A stretch of 64,000 nt of DNA, taken from Lachnospiraceae bacterium. GTDB lineage: Bacteria; Bacillota; Clostridia; Lachnospirales; Lachnospiraceae. Position numbers and translations under genes: made by a program. The notes beneath the pieces were generated by a model that was given only the letters and a program-made list of their open reading frames with translations, was not told the DNA's origin and searched no databases. This document shows, piece by piece, positions 26,055-37,260 of the stretch (positions are counted from its first letter, which is position 1; every line of letters begins with the position of its first letter). The DNA is taken from contig JAFLTA010000007.1 of assembly GCA_022510685.1 (NCBI GenBank), positions 19,610-83,609 on the forward strand. Reading direction: 5' to 3'.

Positions 26055-28691
26055 ATGAAGAAAAAAATTTGTGCGGCGCTGCTGGCACACGTTGACGCAG
26101 GTAAGACCACGCTGTCCGAGGGTATTTTGTATACTGCAGGAAGTATTCGGCAGCTTGGTCGTGTGGATAATCAAAATGCATTTTTAGATAATCATCATAT
26201 GGAGCGTGACAGAGGAATTACCATCTTTTCCAAACAGGCAGTATTTGAGTGGGGAGATGGTATTGTCACGTTGTTGGATACACCGGGACACGTAGATTTT
26301 TCGGCAGAGATGGAACGGGTTCTGCAAGTGCTTGACTATGCAGTTTTGGTAGTCAGTGGTGCAGACGGCGTGCAGAGCCATACGGAAACGTTATGGCAAC
26401 TCTTTGCGTATTACGATATTCCGGTGTTTCTTTTTGTAAATAAAATGGATATGCCCGGTGCAGACAGAGAAGTTTTGCTGCGGGAACTACAGGAAAAGCT
26501 TTCGGATAACTGTACGGATTTTGGTACAGATGAATCTGTCATCCATGATGCTGCCGCTATGTGTGAGGAATCTCTGCTGGATATTTTTTTGGAGAAAGGA
26601 CGTATTGATGACGGTGAGATTTGCCGTCTGATTCGGGAGAGGAAATTATTCCCCTGTTATTTTGGTTCTGCACTGAAAATGGAGGGTGTGGAAGACTTTT
26701 TGCGGGGATTTTGGAAATACACCCTCATGCCTGCGTATCAAAACGACTTTGGTGCGAGAGTGTATAAAATCACAAGAGACGAGCAGGGCAATCGTCTCAC
26801 ACATATGAAAATTACCGGAGGGACGTTATGTAATCGACAGGTTTTAGAGGGGAAGTTTGCGCCGGATACTAATCAGACAGAGGATGGAGCGGATTATTGG
26901 AGTGAAAAAGTCAATCAGATTCGCGTGTATTCCGGTGAGAAATTTACCGCTTGTCAGGAAGTGTCTGCCGGCGAAGTGTGTGCAGTAACCGGACTTACTA
27001 ATACGTATCCCGGCGCAGGTCTTGGATTTGAAGAAGATGAATTGCCGCTGTTAGAGCCGGTACTCACCTATCGGATAGAGTTGTCAGCGCAGTGGGATGT
27101 CGGAAGAGCATTGCCGATTTTAAAACAATTGGAAGAGGAAGAACCGGAGCTGCATATTATATGGGATGAGTCAGCCAGAGAAATCCATGCCCAAATAATG
27201 GGAGAGATACAGATTGAAGTAGTCAAACAACAGTTATTGGAACGCTATCAAATGGCGGTGGAATTCGGAGCTGGAAGCATTGTCTATAAGGAGACAATAG
27301 CGGAACCGGTTATAGGAATGGGACATTTTGAGCCGCTGCGCCATTATGCGGAAGTGCATTTACTGTTGGAACCGGGAGAGCCGGGCTCCGGTCTCGTGTT
27401 TGATAGCCGGTGTAGTGAAGATATCCTGGACAAAAACTGGCAAAGACTGGTACTTACTCATTTGGAGGAGAGACGGCATAGAGGAGTGCTTACCGGCTCA
27501 GAAATCACGGATATGCGGATTACGTTACTGGCGGGACGTTCTCACCAGAAACATACGGAGGGCGGAGATTTTCGTCAGGCAACTTATCGTGCTGTGCGTC
27601 AGGGGCTTCGTCAGGCAGAGGGTATTTTGCTGGAGCCATATTATGCGTTTCGTTTGGAGATGCCTACGGAACTGCTGGGAAGGGCGATGACTGACATTGA
27701 GCGCATGGAGGGACGGATGGATGCCCCGGATACGGGAGGAGAGTATACGATACTGACCGGAGAGGCACCGGTGGCAACTATCGGAAAATATCAGAGGGAA
27801 TTGTCTGCATACACCAGCGGAAAAGGGAAGATGAGCTGTCGCCCCTGCGGATACCGTCCTTGTCATAATCAGGAGGAAGTGGTAGAACAAATAGGATACA
27901 ATCCGGATGCGGATTTGGCACAGACCGCAGATTCCGTTTTTTGTGCCCATGGTTCCGGTTATGTCGTGCCGTGGAATGAGGTGCCGGAATATGTGCATGT
28001 AGATAACGATTATCAATTAAATGCGGAAGAAAAGGCGGCCAGAATGGAGCGGGAAGCGTATGAGGCAATGAGTGCCGCTCAGAGAAGGCGGTTAGGATAT
28101 ATGGAAGATTACTCCATGGGAGAGGAGGAGGTACAGTCTATTTTGGGACAGGCTGTGGGAGCAAACCGCAGTCGCAAAAAGACGTGGGCAAGAACGCGGA
28201 GGAAAACCATTACGGCTTCATCTTCAGGAGGGAAAACAGGAAGTCCTAAGCCAAAGAAACCGGCAGAAAAGTATTTACTGGTGGACGGGTATAACATTGT
28301 GTTTGCGTGGGAGGAATTAAATGCCCTGGCAAAGGATAATATTGATGCGGCAAGAGGTCGTCTGATGGATATATTATGCAACTATCAGGCGTATGTGGGC
28401 GGCACACTGATTTTGGTTTTTGACGCCTATAAGGTAAAAGGTGGAATCGGAAAAATGATAGATTACCATAATATCCATGTGGTTTACACGAAGGAGGCAG
28501 AGACGGCAGACCAGTATATTGAAAAACTGGCGCATCGTATGGGAAAAGAGTATGATGTGACAGTGGCAACTTCGGATGGCTTGGAGCAGCTCATCATCCG
28601 GGGGCAGGGGTGCAAGTTGTTTTCTGCCAGAGAATTGCAGGAAGAAGTGAAGAGAGCCGAGGAGGGGATTCACAGAAAAATTCAGGAATAG
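26055..28691 (+). CDS. TetM/EF-G-like ribosomal GTPase fused to a C-terminal YacP/Rae1-type NYN nuclease domain
   Basis: G1 AHVDAGKTT, G2 ERDRGIT, G3 DTPGH, G4 NKMD; basic linker RSRKKTWARTRRK; C-terminus KYLLVDGYNIVFAWEEL...LILVFDAYKVKGG...EAETADQYIEKLA...VTVATSDGLEQLII matches YacP/Rae1 motifs. Confidence 0.92.
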   Translation: MKKKICAALLAHVDAGKTTLSEGILYTAGSIRQLGRVDNQNAFLDNHHMERDRGITIFSKQAVFEWGDGIVTLLDTPGHVDFSAEMERVLQVLDYAVLVVSGADGVQSHTETLWQLFAYYDIPVFLFVNKMDMPGADREVLLRELQEKLSDNCTDFGTDESVIHDAAAMCEESLLDIFLEKGRIDDGEICRLIRERKLFPCYFGSALKMEGVEDFLRGFWKYTLMPAYQNDFGARVYKITRDEQGNRLTHMKITGGTLCNRQVLEGKFAPDTNQTEDGADYWSEKVNQIRVYSGEKFTACQEVSAGEVCAVTGLTNTYPGAGLGFEEDELPLLEPVLTYRIELSAQWDVGRALPILKQLEEEEPELHIIWDESAREIHAQIMGEIQIEVVKQQLLERYQMAVEFGAGSIVYKETIAEPVIGMGHFEPLRHYAEVHLLLEPGEPGSGLVFDSRCSEDILDKNWQRLVLTHLEERRHRGVLTGSEITDMRITLLAGRSHQKHTEGGDFRQATYRAVRQGLRQAEGILLEPYYAFRLEMPTELLGRAMTDIERMEGRMDAPDTGGEYTILTGEAPVATIGKYQRELSAYTSGKGKMSCRPCGYRPCHNQEEVVEQIGYNPDADLAQTADSVFCAHGSGYVVPWNEVPEYVHVDNDYQLNAEEKAARMEREAYEAMSAAQRRRLGYMEDYSMGEEEVQSILGQAVGANRSRKKTWARTRRKTITASSSGGKTGSPKPKKPAEKYLLVDGYNIVFAWEELNALAKDNIDAARGRLMDILCNYQAYVGGTLILVFDAYKVKGGIGKMIDYHNIHVVYTKEAETADQYIEKLAHRMGKEYDVTVATSDGLEQLIIRGQGCKLFSARELQEEVKRAEEGIHRKIQE

Positions 28692-28825
28692 TTTACGATG
28701 TATTAGCTTGCACAATAGGTGTAAATCATATATTATGGGAAACGGCTAAGGAATTCCGCTCTGTAGGTGGCGTTGTCTGACATGGGCGGAAATAATAGAA
28801 ACAGCGCAGAAAGAAAGAGGAGAAA

Positions 28826-30160
28826 ATGAATTGTCCAAAATGTAATACAGAGGTATCAAAAGATGCAAAATTTTGTACGAATTGCGGTACCCCTTTAAAC
28901 GGAACCGAAGGAAATGCAGAACCGGAGAATCCGGCATTCAAGCAACGTGAACCTTTAAATATGCAAAAGTTTATAAAGCCGGGTATCATTGTGGCGGGCG
29001 TTATCGTGTTAATCGCGGTGATTGCATTGATTTCCAATCGCAGTGAAACCATTGACCTCACAAAATATGTGGAACTGAAGTATGAGGGATATGAGGGATA
29101 TGGTACAGCAGCTATAGAATGGAATGAAAAGAAATTCATCAAGGCAATTGGCGAAGCGGTTGGCGCGGATGCAAATGACTTTTATGATGCCGTCGTGGAC
29201 TTTGACATGAAGGATTTGGAGAAGGCAATTGATGATGACGACATTGACGCAGAAGATCTGATGGAAATGATTTATGAGATCTATGAAGATGCCAAATTAG
29301 ATAAAGAATCCGAGCTGAAAAACGGTGACACGGTCACGGTGACATTTAAGTATGACAATGAAGATGCCAAAGATTTTGGAATCAAGTTTAAGGGAGAGAA
29401 AAAAGAATTTAAAGTATCTGATTTGGAAGAAGTGAAAAAAGTGAATCCTTTCGATTATCTGGAAGTCACTTTTGAAGGTATTTCTCCGTCGGGAAATATC
29501 AATCTGAAGAAAAAGGATTCCGGTGAGAAGGTGATGGAAACGGTTAATTTTGAGGCAGAGCCTTCTTATAATCTGAGACTTGGGGATAAGGTTACCGTTA
29601 CTGCCAAGACGTGGGGGGATGAGCAGCAGCTCAGGACATCTTACGGAAGCATACTCTCGGAGACAACAAAGGAGTTTACGGTTGAAGGTCTGGCAGATTA
29701 TATTTCCGATGCATCGGAATTGGAAAAGGATGATTTATTTGCGAAGTTGAAGACGCAGACAGAAACGGTATTAAATGCATATTTTGCCGGGGAGCAGAGC
29801 TCTATTTCCCAAAGTGATTTCAAGTACGAGGGATACTATTTCCTCGGAGCAAAGGCAGCAGATTATTATTCGGAATACAATAAGATATACATGGTATATT
29901 CTGCAACCATTAAGAGCAAGGATAAGTACAATAGGTTTAATCCCACCAAAGTGTACTTCCCTGTTGAATTTAGGAATATCGTTAAAGGTACAGACGGGAA
30001 AATGACAGTAGATTTAAATAGCTATTCCCAAAAGGGTGGTATCTCTCTTGGATATAAATGGATGAACGCATATACAGATACTACATCAATGAAAAATGCC
30101 CTGGTAGTCACGGAGGGGGCAAAATTCGACTGTACATATGGAGGGGCATTGCAGGAGTAG
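28826..30160 (+). CDS. Zinc-ribbon domain membrane-anchored protein
   Basis: MNCPKCNTEVSKDAKFCTNCGTPLN followed by a TM segment IIVAGVIVLIAVIALIS and acidic extracytoplasmic domain. Confidence 0.8.
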   Translation: MNCPKCNTEVSKDAKFCTNCGTPLNGTEGNAEPENPAFKQREPLNMQKFIKPGIIVAGVIVLIAVIALISNRSETIDLTKYVELKYEGYEGYGTAAIEWNEKKFIKAIGEAVGADANDFYDAVVDFDMKDLEKAIDDDDIDAEDLMEMIYEIYEDAKLDKESELKNGDTVTVTFKYDNEDAKDFGIKFKGEKKEFKVSDLEEVKKVNPFDYLEVTFEGISPSGNINLKKKDSGEKVMETVNFEAEPSYNLRLGDKVTVTAKTWGDEQQLRTSYGSILSETTKEFTVEGLADYISDASELEKDDLFAKLKTQTETVLNAYFAGEQSSISQSDFKYEGYYFLGAKAADYYSEYNKIYMVYSATIKSKDKYNRFNPTKVYFPVEFRNIVKGTDGKMTVDLNSYSQKGGISLGYKWMNAYTDTTSMKNALVVTEGAKFDCTYGGALQE

Positions 30161-30224
30161 GAATAAGGGATTGACATTCCCTGAAAAGAGAGTATAATGT
30201 AAACAATTGAAAAAAATTAAACCG

Positions 30225-30492
30225 TTGAGGCGGAGATAAAAATGAAAGAGGCACTTACAGAGAGCGGGGATGCTGAGAAACCGCAGAGAGCTGTTCATTA
30301 AATGGACCGCTGAGGGCATGGTCAAAGGCTTATCAAGCTGAGTATTCCATGACGTAAGGCATGCGTCAGTTGCCGGAAATATGTTGGTATTTCGCAGGAG
30401 AGCGTGAAGGTTCACGAAGCAAGGTGGCACCGCGGTGAAGAATGTTTACCGTCCTTGTTTAGTAGATAGTTCTACTAAACAGGGACTTTTTT
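30225..30492 (+). ncRNA. T-box leader, probably tRNA-Trp responsive, upstream of trpE
   Basis: AAGGTGGCACCGCGG T-box sequence at 30421-30435; terminator hairpin with T-tract near 30450-30492; TGG available in the specifier region (aaaTGGaccgctgagg). Confidence 0.93.
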
Positions 30493-30535
30493 TCTGTATA
30501 GGAAAACTTTCACGCTCGGCAGAATGGAGGAAACT

Positions 30536-32011
30536 ATGATTACATTGGAACAGGCAAAGGAAATTTCAAAAGGGTACAAGGTAGTCCCCATCAGCATGGA
30601 GATTCTTTCCGATATGAAGACCCCCATGCAGGTGCTGCAGATTCTCAAAGGAGTCAGCAGGCACTGCTATATGTTGGAGAGTGTGGAAAATCAAGAAGTA
30701 TGGGGGAGATATACGTTTTTGGGATACGACCCGAAGCTGGAAATTACCTGCACAAATGGAACCATGACTCTGCGAAAGAGCGGAGATGAGAAGATAGAGA
30801 CAGAGCAGGTGAAACATCCGGGAGAGCGCATCCGGGAGATATTACAGGATTATACGAGTCCGAAAGTAGCGGGTCTGCCCAGCTTTACCGGTGGTCTGGT
30901 GGGATACTTTTCCTACGATTACAGTAAATATGCCGAGCCGAAATTAAATCTGGATGCAGATGATGAGGAAGGTTTTAAGGATGTTGACTTAATGCTGTTT
31001 GATAAAGTTATCTGTTTCGACAATCTGCGACAGAAAATTATCATAATCGTCAATGCGTCTGTGGAACATCTGGAGGAGCAATATGCGAGGAGCCGGAAGG
31101 AAATTCAGGAAATTATCCGTCTCATTAACGAAGGTACTCCGGCAAAAATTGCACCGGGGAAAATCACATCTGATTTTCGACCACTGTTTTCTGAGGAAGA
31201 GTATTGTTCCATGGTGGAGAAAGCAAAGCGGTATATTTATGAGGGAGATATTTTTCAGGTGGTTCTGTCTAACCGCCTGGAGGCAGATTATGAGGGGAGT
31301 CTGTTTAATGCGTATCGAATGCTTCGGACCATAAATCCATCCCCCTACATGTTTTATTTTAGCAGTGATGACATCGAGGTGGCGGGAGCATCGCCGGAGA
31401 CATTAGTTAAGCTGCAGGATGGGGTGCTTTACACGTTTCCGCTGGCAGGAACCAAACCCCGTGGCAAAACAGAGCGGGAAGACAAACAACTGGAGCGGGA
31501 TTTGCTTGGTGATGAAAAAGAGCGTGCCGAGCATAATATGTTGGTGGATTTGGGAAGAAATGACTTGGGCAAGATTAGTCGTTTTGGCACTGTGGAAGTA
31601 GAAAAATATATGGAGATTTTGCGGTATTCCCATGTTATGCATATCGGCTCTACGGTGAGAGGGGAGCTTAGGGAGGATAAATGCAGTCTGGATGCTGTGG
31701 ACGCTGTTCTTCCGGCAGGAACCTTATCCGGTGCACCGAAAATCCGTGCCATGGAGATTATCAATGAGCTGGAAAATAATAAACGCGGCATATACGGTGG
31801 CGCTATCGGCTATGTTGACTTTACCGGAAATCTGGATACTTGTATTGCCATTCGCACAGCATTTAAGAAAAACGGAAAGCTGTTCGTGCGCTCCGGTGCC
31901 GGAATTGTAGCAGACAGCGTACCGGAAAGCGAATATAGAGAATGCATTAACAAGGCAAAAGCCGTAATGGATGCGGTGGAGCAGGCAAAAGAACTGGAAG
32001 GGGGATTTTAA
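30536..32011 (+). CDS. trpE: Anthranilate synthase component I
   Basis: FTGGLVGYFSYD, DIFQVVLSNRLEADY, SPETLVKL, AGTKPRGKT, GSTVRGELR, PAGTLSGAPKIRAMEII. Confidence 0.97.
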   Translation: MITLEQAKEISKGYKVVPISMEILSDMKTPMQVLQILKGVSRHCYMLESVENQEVWGRYTFLGYDPKLEITCTNGTMTLRKSGDEKIETEQVKHPGERIREILQDYTSPKVAGLPSFTGGLVGYFSYDYSKYAEPKLNLDADDEEGFKDVDLMLFDKVICFDNLRQKIIIIVNASVEHLEEQYARSRKEIQEIIRLINEGTPAKIAPGKITSDFRPLFSEEEYCSMVEKAKRYIYEGDIFQVVLSNRLEADYEGSLFNAYRMLRTINPSPYMFYFSSDDIEVAGASPETLVKLQDGVLYTFPLAGTKPRGKTEREDKQLERDLLGDEKERAEHNMLVDLGRNDLGKISRFGTVEVEKYMEILRYSHVMHIGSTVRGELREDKCSLDAVDAVLPAGTLSGAPKIRAMEIINELENNKRGIYGGAIGYVDFTGNLDTCIAIRTAFKKNGKLFVRSGAGIVADSVPESEYRECINKAKAVMDAVEQAKELEGGF

Positions 32012-32012
32012 T

Positions 32013-32579
32013 ATGATACTATTGATTGATAATTACGATAGTTTCTCCTATAATCTGGTTCAGTATGTGGGGACCATCAATCCGGATATTAGGGTCATCC
32101 GTAATGACGAGATGACAGTGGAAGAAATAGAAACTCTGGCACCTTCCCACATCATTATTTCGCCGGGACCGGGTAAGCCGGCAGATGCGGGAATCTGTGA
32201 GGAAGTGGTAACATATTTCACCGGTAAAATCCCCATTCTCGGTGTCTGCCTTGGGCATCAGGCAATCAGCGAGGCATTCGGTGCCACAGTATCCTATGCG
32301 AAAGAACTAATGCATGGCAAAATGTCGGTGGTCACTTTGTCGCAGGATTGTCCTTTGTTTCAAGGGCTGGGTGATAGTGCAGAGGTGGCAAGGTATCATT
32401 CTCTCATAGCGATTAGAGATACCATACCGGATTGTCTGGAGGTAACAGCGACTACGGAGGACGGAGAGATTATGGGGGTAAAGCATAGGGATGCACCAAC
32501 TTACGGACTGCAGTTTCATCCGGAATCGATACTCACCCCGCAGGGGATGGAAATGCTCAGAAATTTTTTGGCAATATAA
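32013..32579 (+). CDS. trpG: Anthranilate synthase component II (glutamine amidotransferase)
   Basis: ILLIDNYDSFSYNLVQYVG, ISPGPGKPADAGI, ILGVCLGHQAI, QFHPESILTPQG. Confidence 0.97.
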   Translation: MILLIDNYDSFSYNLVQYVGTINPDIRVIRNDEMTVEEIETLAPSHIIISPGPGKPADAGICEEVVTYFTGKIPILGVCLGHQAISEAFGATVSYAKELMHGKMSVVTLSQDCPLFQGLGDSAEVARYHSLIAIRDTIPDCLEVTATTEDGEIMGVKHRDAPTYGLQFHPESILTPQGMEMLRNFLAI

Positions 32580-32617
32580 ATAATAATATTAACAATATAG
32601 AAAAGAGGTAAAAAAAT

Positions 32618-33625
32618 ATGATTAAAGAAGCAATCAGCACATTAGTTAACGGACAGAATTTAGAGCCTGCCATGATGACGCAGGTTATGGAGGAGATTAT
32701 GACAGGAGAGGCAACGGATGCCCAGAAAGCATCTTTCTTAACAGCGCTTGCCATCAAAGGAGAAACGATAGAAGAAATCACAGAGGCAGCAAAAGTAATG
32801 CGTATCCACTGTGCTCCTTTTGACAACGACATGGATACATTGGAAATCGTCGGAACCGGTGGGGATAAATCAAATACTATCAATATCTCTACGATAGCGT
32901 CTATCATAACCAGTGCGTCCGGCATTAAAGTTTCCAAACACGGAAACAGGGCTGCATCCAGTAAGTGTGGGACGGCAGACTGTCTGGAAGCATTGGGCGT
33001 CAAAATTGATTTGGACGCAGATAAAAGTCTGGACTTATTAAAGGATACCAATTTCTGCTTTTTATTTGCTCAGAAGTATCATCCGGCAATGCGTTTTGTA
33101 GGGACTGTACGTAAAGAGATTGGTACTCGTACTATGTTCAACATTTTAGGACCTCTTGCTAATCCGGCAAGAGCGAACTTACAGTTGATGGGTGTGTTTG
33201 ATGAGTCGTTAGTGGAGCCGTTGGCACACGTACTGGTGAATCTCGGAGTGAAGCGCACCATGGTAGTTTACGGTATGGATTGTATTGATGAGATTTCCCT
33301 AAGTGCACCGACGAAAGTATGTGAATATCGTGACGGTGAGTTCAAAAGTTATGAAATTACGCCGGAGCAGTTTGGATTTACCCGTTGTGAGAAAAGTGAT
33401 CTGGTGGGAGGCGAACCGGCAGAAAATGCGCAGATTGTAAAGGATATATTAGACGGTGTCCAGGGTCCCAAGACAGATGCCGTGATATTCAATGCGGGTG
33501 CTGCTATTTATATTGCCACAGAAGGAATTACATTGGAAGAAGGAATCGCCAGAGCGAGGGAAACTCTTGAGAGTGGAGCAGCCAAGAAGCAGTTGGAGGA
33601 TATTATTGCAGGAAGTAATGTATAA
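32618..33625 (+). CDS. trpD: Anthranilate phosphoribosyltransferase
   Basis: [52 protein letters not shown]. Confidence 0.97.
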   Translation: MIKEAISTLVNGQNLEPAMMTQVMEEIMTGEATDAQKASFLTALAIKGETIEEITEAAKVMRIHCAPFDNDMDTLEIVGTGGDKSNTINISTIASIITSASGIKVSKHGNRAASSKCGTADCLEALGVKIDLDADKSLDLLKDTNFCFLFAQKYHPAMRFVGTVRKEIGTRTMFNILGPLANPARANLQLMGVFDESLVEPLAHVLVNLGVKRTMVVYGMDCIDEISLSAPTKVCEYRDGEFKSYEITPEQFGFTRCEKSDLVGGEPAENAQIVKDILDGVQGPKTDAVIFNAGAAIYIATEGITLEEGIARARETLESGAAKKQLEDIIAGSNV

Positions 33626-33703
33626 TAATATTTTCTCTGATTGATGCAGTGTAATAATGTGCTGGATAGAAAATAGTGATGAATGCCAGAATGGAGACTG
33701 ACT

Positions 33704-34495
33704 ATGAATATATTGGATGAAATTGCAGCAAAAACAAAAGAGAGGGTAGCGGAGAGAAAAGAAAAAATTTCTCTCCAAGAGATAAAAGCACAGGCGGAGC
33801 AGATGAGTGCAGAAACAGGATTCCCTTTTGAGGAAGCCCTGGGAAAGAAGGAAATTTCTTTTATCTGTGAAGTGAAAAAAGCATCTCCCTCCAAGGGATT
33901 GATTGCAGAACATTTTCCGTATAGGGAGATTGCGAGAGATTATGAAGCGGGGGGAGCCGGTGCTATATCTGTGCTGACGGAGCCATATTATTTTCAAGGC
34001 TCTGATGAATATCTAAAGGCAGTGAAAGAGACTGTATCCATTCCGGTACTGCGCAAGGATTTTACCGTGGATGAATATATGATTTATGAGGCAAAGGTCA
34101 TAGGTGCAGATGCGGTACTGCTTATCTGTGCCATTCTATCTGATGAGGAATTGCAGAGATTTTGGAGGATTGCAGACGGATTGGGACTGACTGCGCTTGT
34201 GGAAGCACACGACGAGGAGGAAGTCAGACGGGCAATGGCAATCGGAGCCAGAGTAATCGGTGTCAACAACAGAGACTTAAAAACATTCACTGTGGACATT
34301 CACAATAGTACCCGTTTTCGCGATATTGTGCCAAAAAATATTTTGTTTGTATCTGAAAGCGGCATTCGGAATGGGGACGATATTGCGGAGCTTGCAAAGC
34401 ATGACGTGAATGCTGTGCTCATCGGTGAGACACTGATGCGTGCCGACGACAGGGCAAAGGCGCTGCAGGAGCTTCGTGAAGGAGCCGTGCGATAG
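33704..34495 (+). CDS. trpC: Indole-3-glycerol phosphate synthase
   Basis: FICEVKKASPSKGLI, GAGAISVLTEPYYFQGS, VLRKDFTVDEYMIYEA, GVNNRDLKTF, VSESGI. Confidence 0.97.
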   Translation: MNILDEIAAKTKERVAERKEKISLQEIKAQAEQMSAETGFPFEEALGKKEISFICEVKKASPSKGLIAEHFPYREIARDYEAGGAGAISVLTEPYYFQGSDEYLKAVKETVSIPVLRKDFTVDEYMIYEAKVIGADAVLLICAILSDEELQRFWRIADGLGLTALVEAHDEEEVRRAMAIGARVIGVNNRDLKTFTVDIHNSTRFRDIVPKNILFVSESGIRNGDDIAELAKHDVNAVLIGETLMRADDRAKALQELREGAVR

Positions 34496-34544
34496 CATGA
34501 TGGCCGGGGGCTAAACAGAGTTCAGATTAGCACCATCATGTGCT
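34494..34544. repeat. Intercistronic hairpin between trpC and trpF
   Basis: agcatgatgg ... ccatcatgtgct outer arms, gctaa/ttagc inner arms. Confidence 0.6.
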
Positions 34545-34559
34545 GAGAAAGGAGTGCTT

Positions 34560-35225
34560 ATGGGACAATCGGTACAGCTTAAAATTTGCGGTTTGCGTCG
34601 TCTGCAGGATGTAGAGTATGTCAATGAGTTGATGCCGGATTTTGTTGGTTTTATCTTTGCTCCCAGTAAACGGCAGCTTACGAAAGAGCAGGCGGCAGAG
34701 TTGGCAAAAAAAATCCATCCGAACATCAAACGGGTAGGCGTGTTTGTGAATCAGCCGGTAGACTTTGCGGTTGGACTTCTGGCAGATGGCGTGATTCAAT
34801 ATGCCCAGCTTCACGGAGGAGAAAATGCGCCCTATATCTCTGATTTACGACAGCAGGCGAAGCTTCACGGTGTGGATGCGAAAATTATTAAAGCGGTGAG
34901 GGTTCGGAGTCAAGAGGATTTAATAGGTGTAGAAGACATTGACTGCGAATACTTGCTTTTGGATGCATGGTCGGAAGAAGGACAGGCAGCGGGGGGCAAT
35001 GGAAAGACCTTTGATTGGAGTTTGATTCGAACGATAAATAAACCGTTTTTTCTGGCAGGAGGATTGCATCCGAAAAACGTGGGAACAGCCATCCGGGATG
35101 TGCAGCCATTTGGAATTGACGCCAGCAGTTGCATGGAAACAGATGGATATAAGGATTTTGATAAAATGAAAGAGTTTGTAGAAGCTGTGAGAGGAGCTTC
35201 TGAGAATGGAGGTATATATGAGTAA
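34560..35225 (+). CDS. trpF: Phosphoribosylanthranilate isomerase
   Basis: [74 protein letters not shown]. Confidence 0.96.
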   Translation: MGQSVQLKICGLRRLQDVEYVNELMPDFVGFIFAPSKRQLTKEQAAELAKKIHPNIKRVGVFVNQPVDFAVGLLADGVIQYAQLHGGENAPYISDLRQQAKLHGVDAKIIKAVRVRSQEDLIGVEDIDCEYLLLDAWSEEGQAAGGNGKTFDWSLIRTINKPFFLAGGLHPKNVGTAIRDVQPFGIDASSCMETDGYKDFDKMKEFVEAVRGASENGGIYE

Positions 35226-36402
35226 CGGAAGGTTTGGAGAGCACGGAGGGCAATATATCCCGGAGACGCTCATGAATGAAATTCATCATCTGGAGGAGGC
35301 ATACGAACACTACAAAAAGGACCCGGATTTTATTCAGGAGTTAGATACTTTGCTGAGAGAGTATGCAGGCAGACCGTCTCTTTTGTATTATGCAGAGAAA
35401 ATGACGAGAGACCTGGGAGGTGCCAAAATTTATTTTAAGAGGGAAGACCTGAATCATACAGGTTCCCATAAAATCAATAATGTGCTGGGACAGGCTTTGC
35501 TGGCAAAAAAGATGGGAAAGACACGAATTATTGCAGAGACCGGAGCAGGGCAGCACGGTGTAGCTACAGCGACAGCGGCAGCACTGTTAGATCTGGAATG
35601 TGAAATCTTCATGGGTAAGGAGGACACCGTGCGTCAGGCACTTAATGTATATCGCATGGAGCTCTTGGGAGCCAGTGTCCATCCGGTGGAGAGCGGTACA
35701 ATGACTTTGAAGGATGCCGTCAATGAATGTATGCGAGAGTGGGTCAGCCGTGTGGATGATACATTATATGTGTTAGGCTCCGTGATGGGGCCCCATCCGT
35801 TTCCCACGATTGTCAGAGACTTTCAGAGTGTTATCAGTCGTGAGGCGAGAGCACAGATTCTGGAAAAAGAGGGCAAACTTCCGGATGTAGTTATGGCATG
35901 TGTCGGCGGTGGAAGCAATGCCATGGGAACTTTTTACGAGTTTATCAAGGATGAGGATGTGCGCCTCATAGGATGTGAGGCGGCAGGACACGGTGTGGAT
36001 ACAGATAGGACCGCAGCCACGATGGCAACAGGTACCATGGGAATCTTCCATGGCATGAAGTCGTATTTCTGTCAGGACGAGTTTGGGCAGATTGCACCGG
36101 TGTATTCTATTTCCGCAGGGTTAGACTATCCGGGAGTAGGTCCGGAGCATGCTTATCTGCGGGATATCGGAAGAGCGGAGTATGTGCCTGTGACGGACGA
36201 GGAAGCAGTGAATGCCTTTGAGTATATTGCAAGGGAAGAAGGAATCATTGCTGCAATTGAGAGTTCTCATGCTGTGGCTCATCTGATGAGAATCGCGCCA
36301 CAGATGGATAAAGATCAGATTATTATTTGCTGTCTGTCCGGACGGGGAGATAAGGATGTGGCAGCCATTGCAAGATATAGGGGGATTGATTTACATGAAT
36401 AG
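35218..36402 (+). CDS. trpB: Tryptophan synthase beta chain
   Basis: [73 protein letters not shown]. Confidence 0.98.
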   Translation: MSNGRFGEHGGQYIPETLMNEIHHLEEAYEHYKKDPDFIQELDTLLREYAGRPSLLYYAEKMTRDLGGAKIYFKREDLNHTGSHKINNVLGQALLAKKMGKTRIIAETGAGQHGVATATAAALLDLECEIFMGKEDTVRQALNVYRMELLGASVHPVESGTMTLKDAVNECMREWVSRVDDTLYVLGSVMGPHPFPTIVRDFQSVISREARAQILEKEGKLPDVVMACVGGGSNAMGTFYEFIKDEDVRLIGCEAAGHGVDTDRTAATMATGTMGIFHGMKSYFCQDEFGQIAPVYSISAGLDYPGVGPEHAYLRDIGRAEYVPVTDEEAVNAFEYIAREEGIIAAIESSHAVAHLMRIAPQMDKDQIIICCLSGRGDKDVAAIARYRGIDLHE

Positions 36403-37171
36403 AATTCAAAATGCATTTCAGGATAAAAAAGCGTTTATAGGATTTATCACGGCGGGCGATCCGTCATTGGATAAAACGATAGAGTTCGTATTGGAAATGG
36501 AGCGGGCAGGTGCCGCATTGGTAGAGTTGGGTGTGCCGTTTTCCGATCCAATCGCTGAGGGACCGGTAATCCAGGAGGCAAATTTAAGGGCATTGGAGGC
36601 AGGATGTACTACGGATAAACTGTTTGAAATGGTGGAAAGACTTCGTCAGAAAACACAGATTCCCCTCGTATTTCTTGCGTATGCAAATTCTTTATACAAA
36701 TACGGATATGAGAGATTTTGTGAGCGTTGCGCAGAAGTGGGGATTGACGGTGTGATCATCCCGGATATGCCCTTTGAGGAAAAGCAGGAGTTGGCACCGA
36801 TTGCGCGGGAACATGATGTGGCAGTGATTTCTTTGATTTCTCCCACTTCCGAGAAACGTATTCAGATGATAGCGGCAGAAGCGGATGGCTTCATCTATGT
36901 GGTTTCCTCTTTGGGAGTAACCGGTGTCCGGGATAATATTACTACAGATGTGGCAAGTATCGTAAAGACAATCCGGGAAGTGACTGACACCCCTGCCGCG
37001 GTTGGCTTTGGTATCAACCGAAAAGAGCAGGTGACAGAGTATACAACCATAGCGGACGGTGCTATTGTGGGCAGTGCCATAGTCAAGCTGGTGGCACAGT
37101 ATGGTGAATCGGCAGGTCCGGAAATATATAAATATGTTTCTGAGATGGTTTCCGGCTTGGCAAATGAATAG
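36395..37171 (+). CDS. trpA: Tryptophan synthase alpha chain
   Basis: [62 protein letters not shown]. Confidence 0.98.
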   Translation: MNRIQNAFQDKKAFIGFITAGDPSLDKTIEFVLEMERAGAALVELGVPFSDPIAEGPVIQEANLRALEAGCTTDKLFEMVERLRQKTQIPLVFLAYANSLYKYGYERFCERCAEVGIDGVIIPDMPFEEKQELAPIAREHDVAVISLISPTSEKRIQMIAAEADGFIYVVSSLGVTGVRDNITTDVASIVKTIREVTDTPAAVGFGINRKEQVTEYTTIADGAIVGSAIVKLVAQYGESAGPEIYKYVSEMVSGLANE

Positions 37172-37260
37172 AAAAATAGTATACTAAAAGGTAGTTGTAA
37201 ATTACCGTGGATTCTTGACAATAGAGAAACCATGCGAAAGGAGTTCGAAACACAGGAAAG

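Noticed and set aside
27525-28016. 163 aa antisense ORF
   Set aside because: Shadow of the TetM-like/NYN fusion gene
26055-28691. Tetracycline resistance gene call
   Set aside because: Fold is TetM-like, but the nuclease fusion and chromosomal housekeeping context without mobile elements do not support labelling it a resistance determinant
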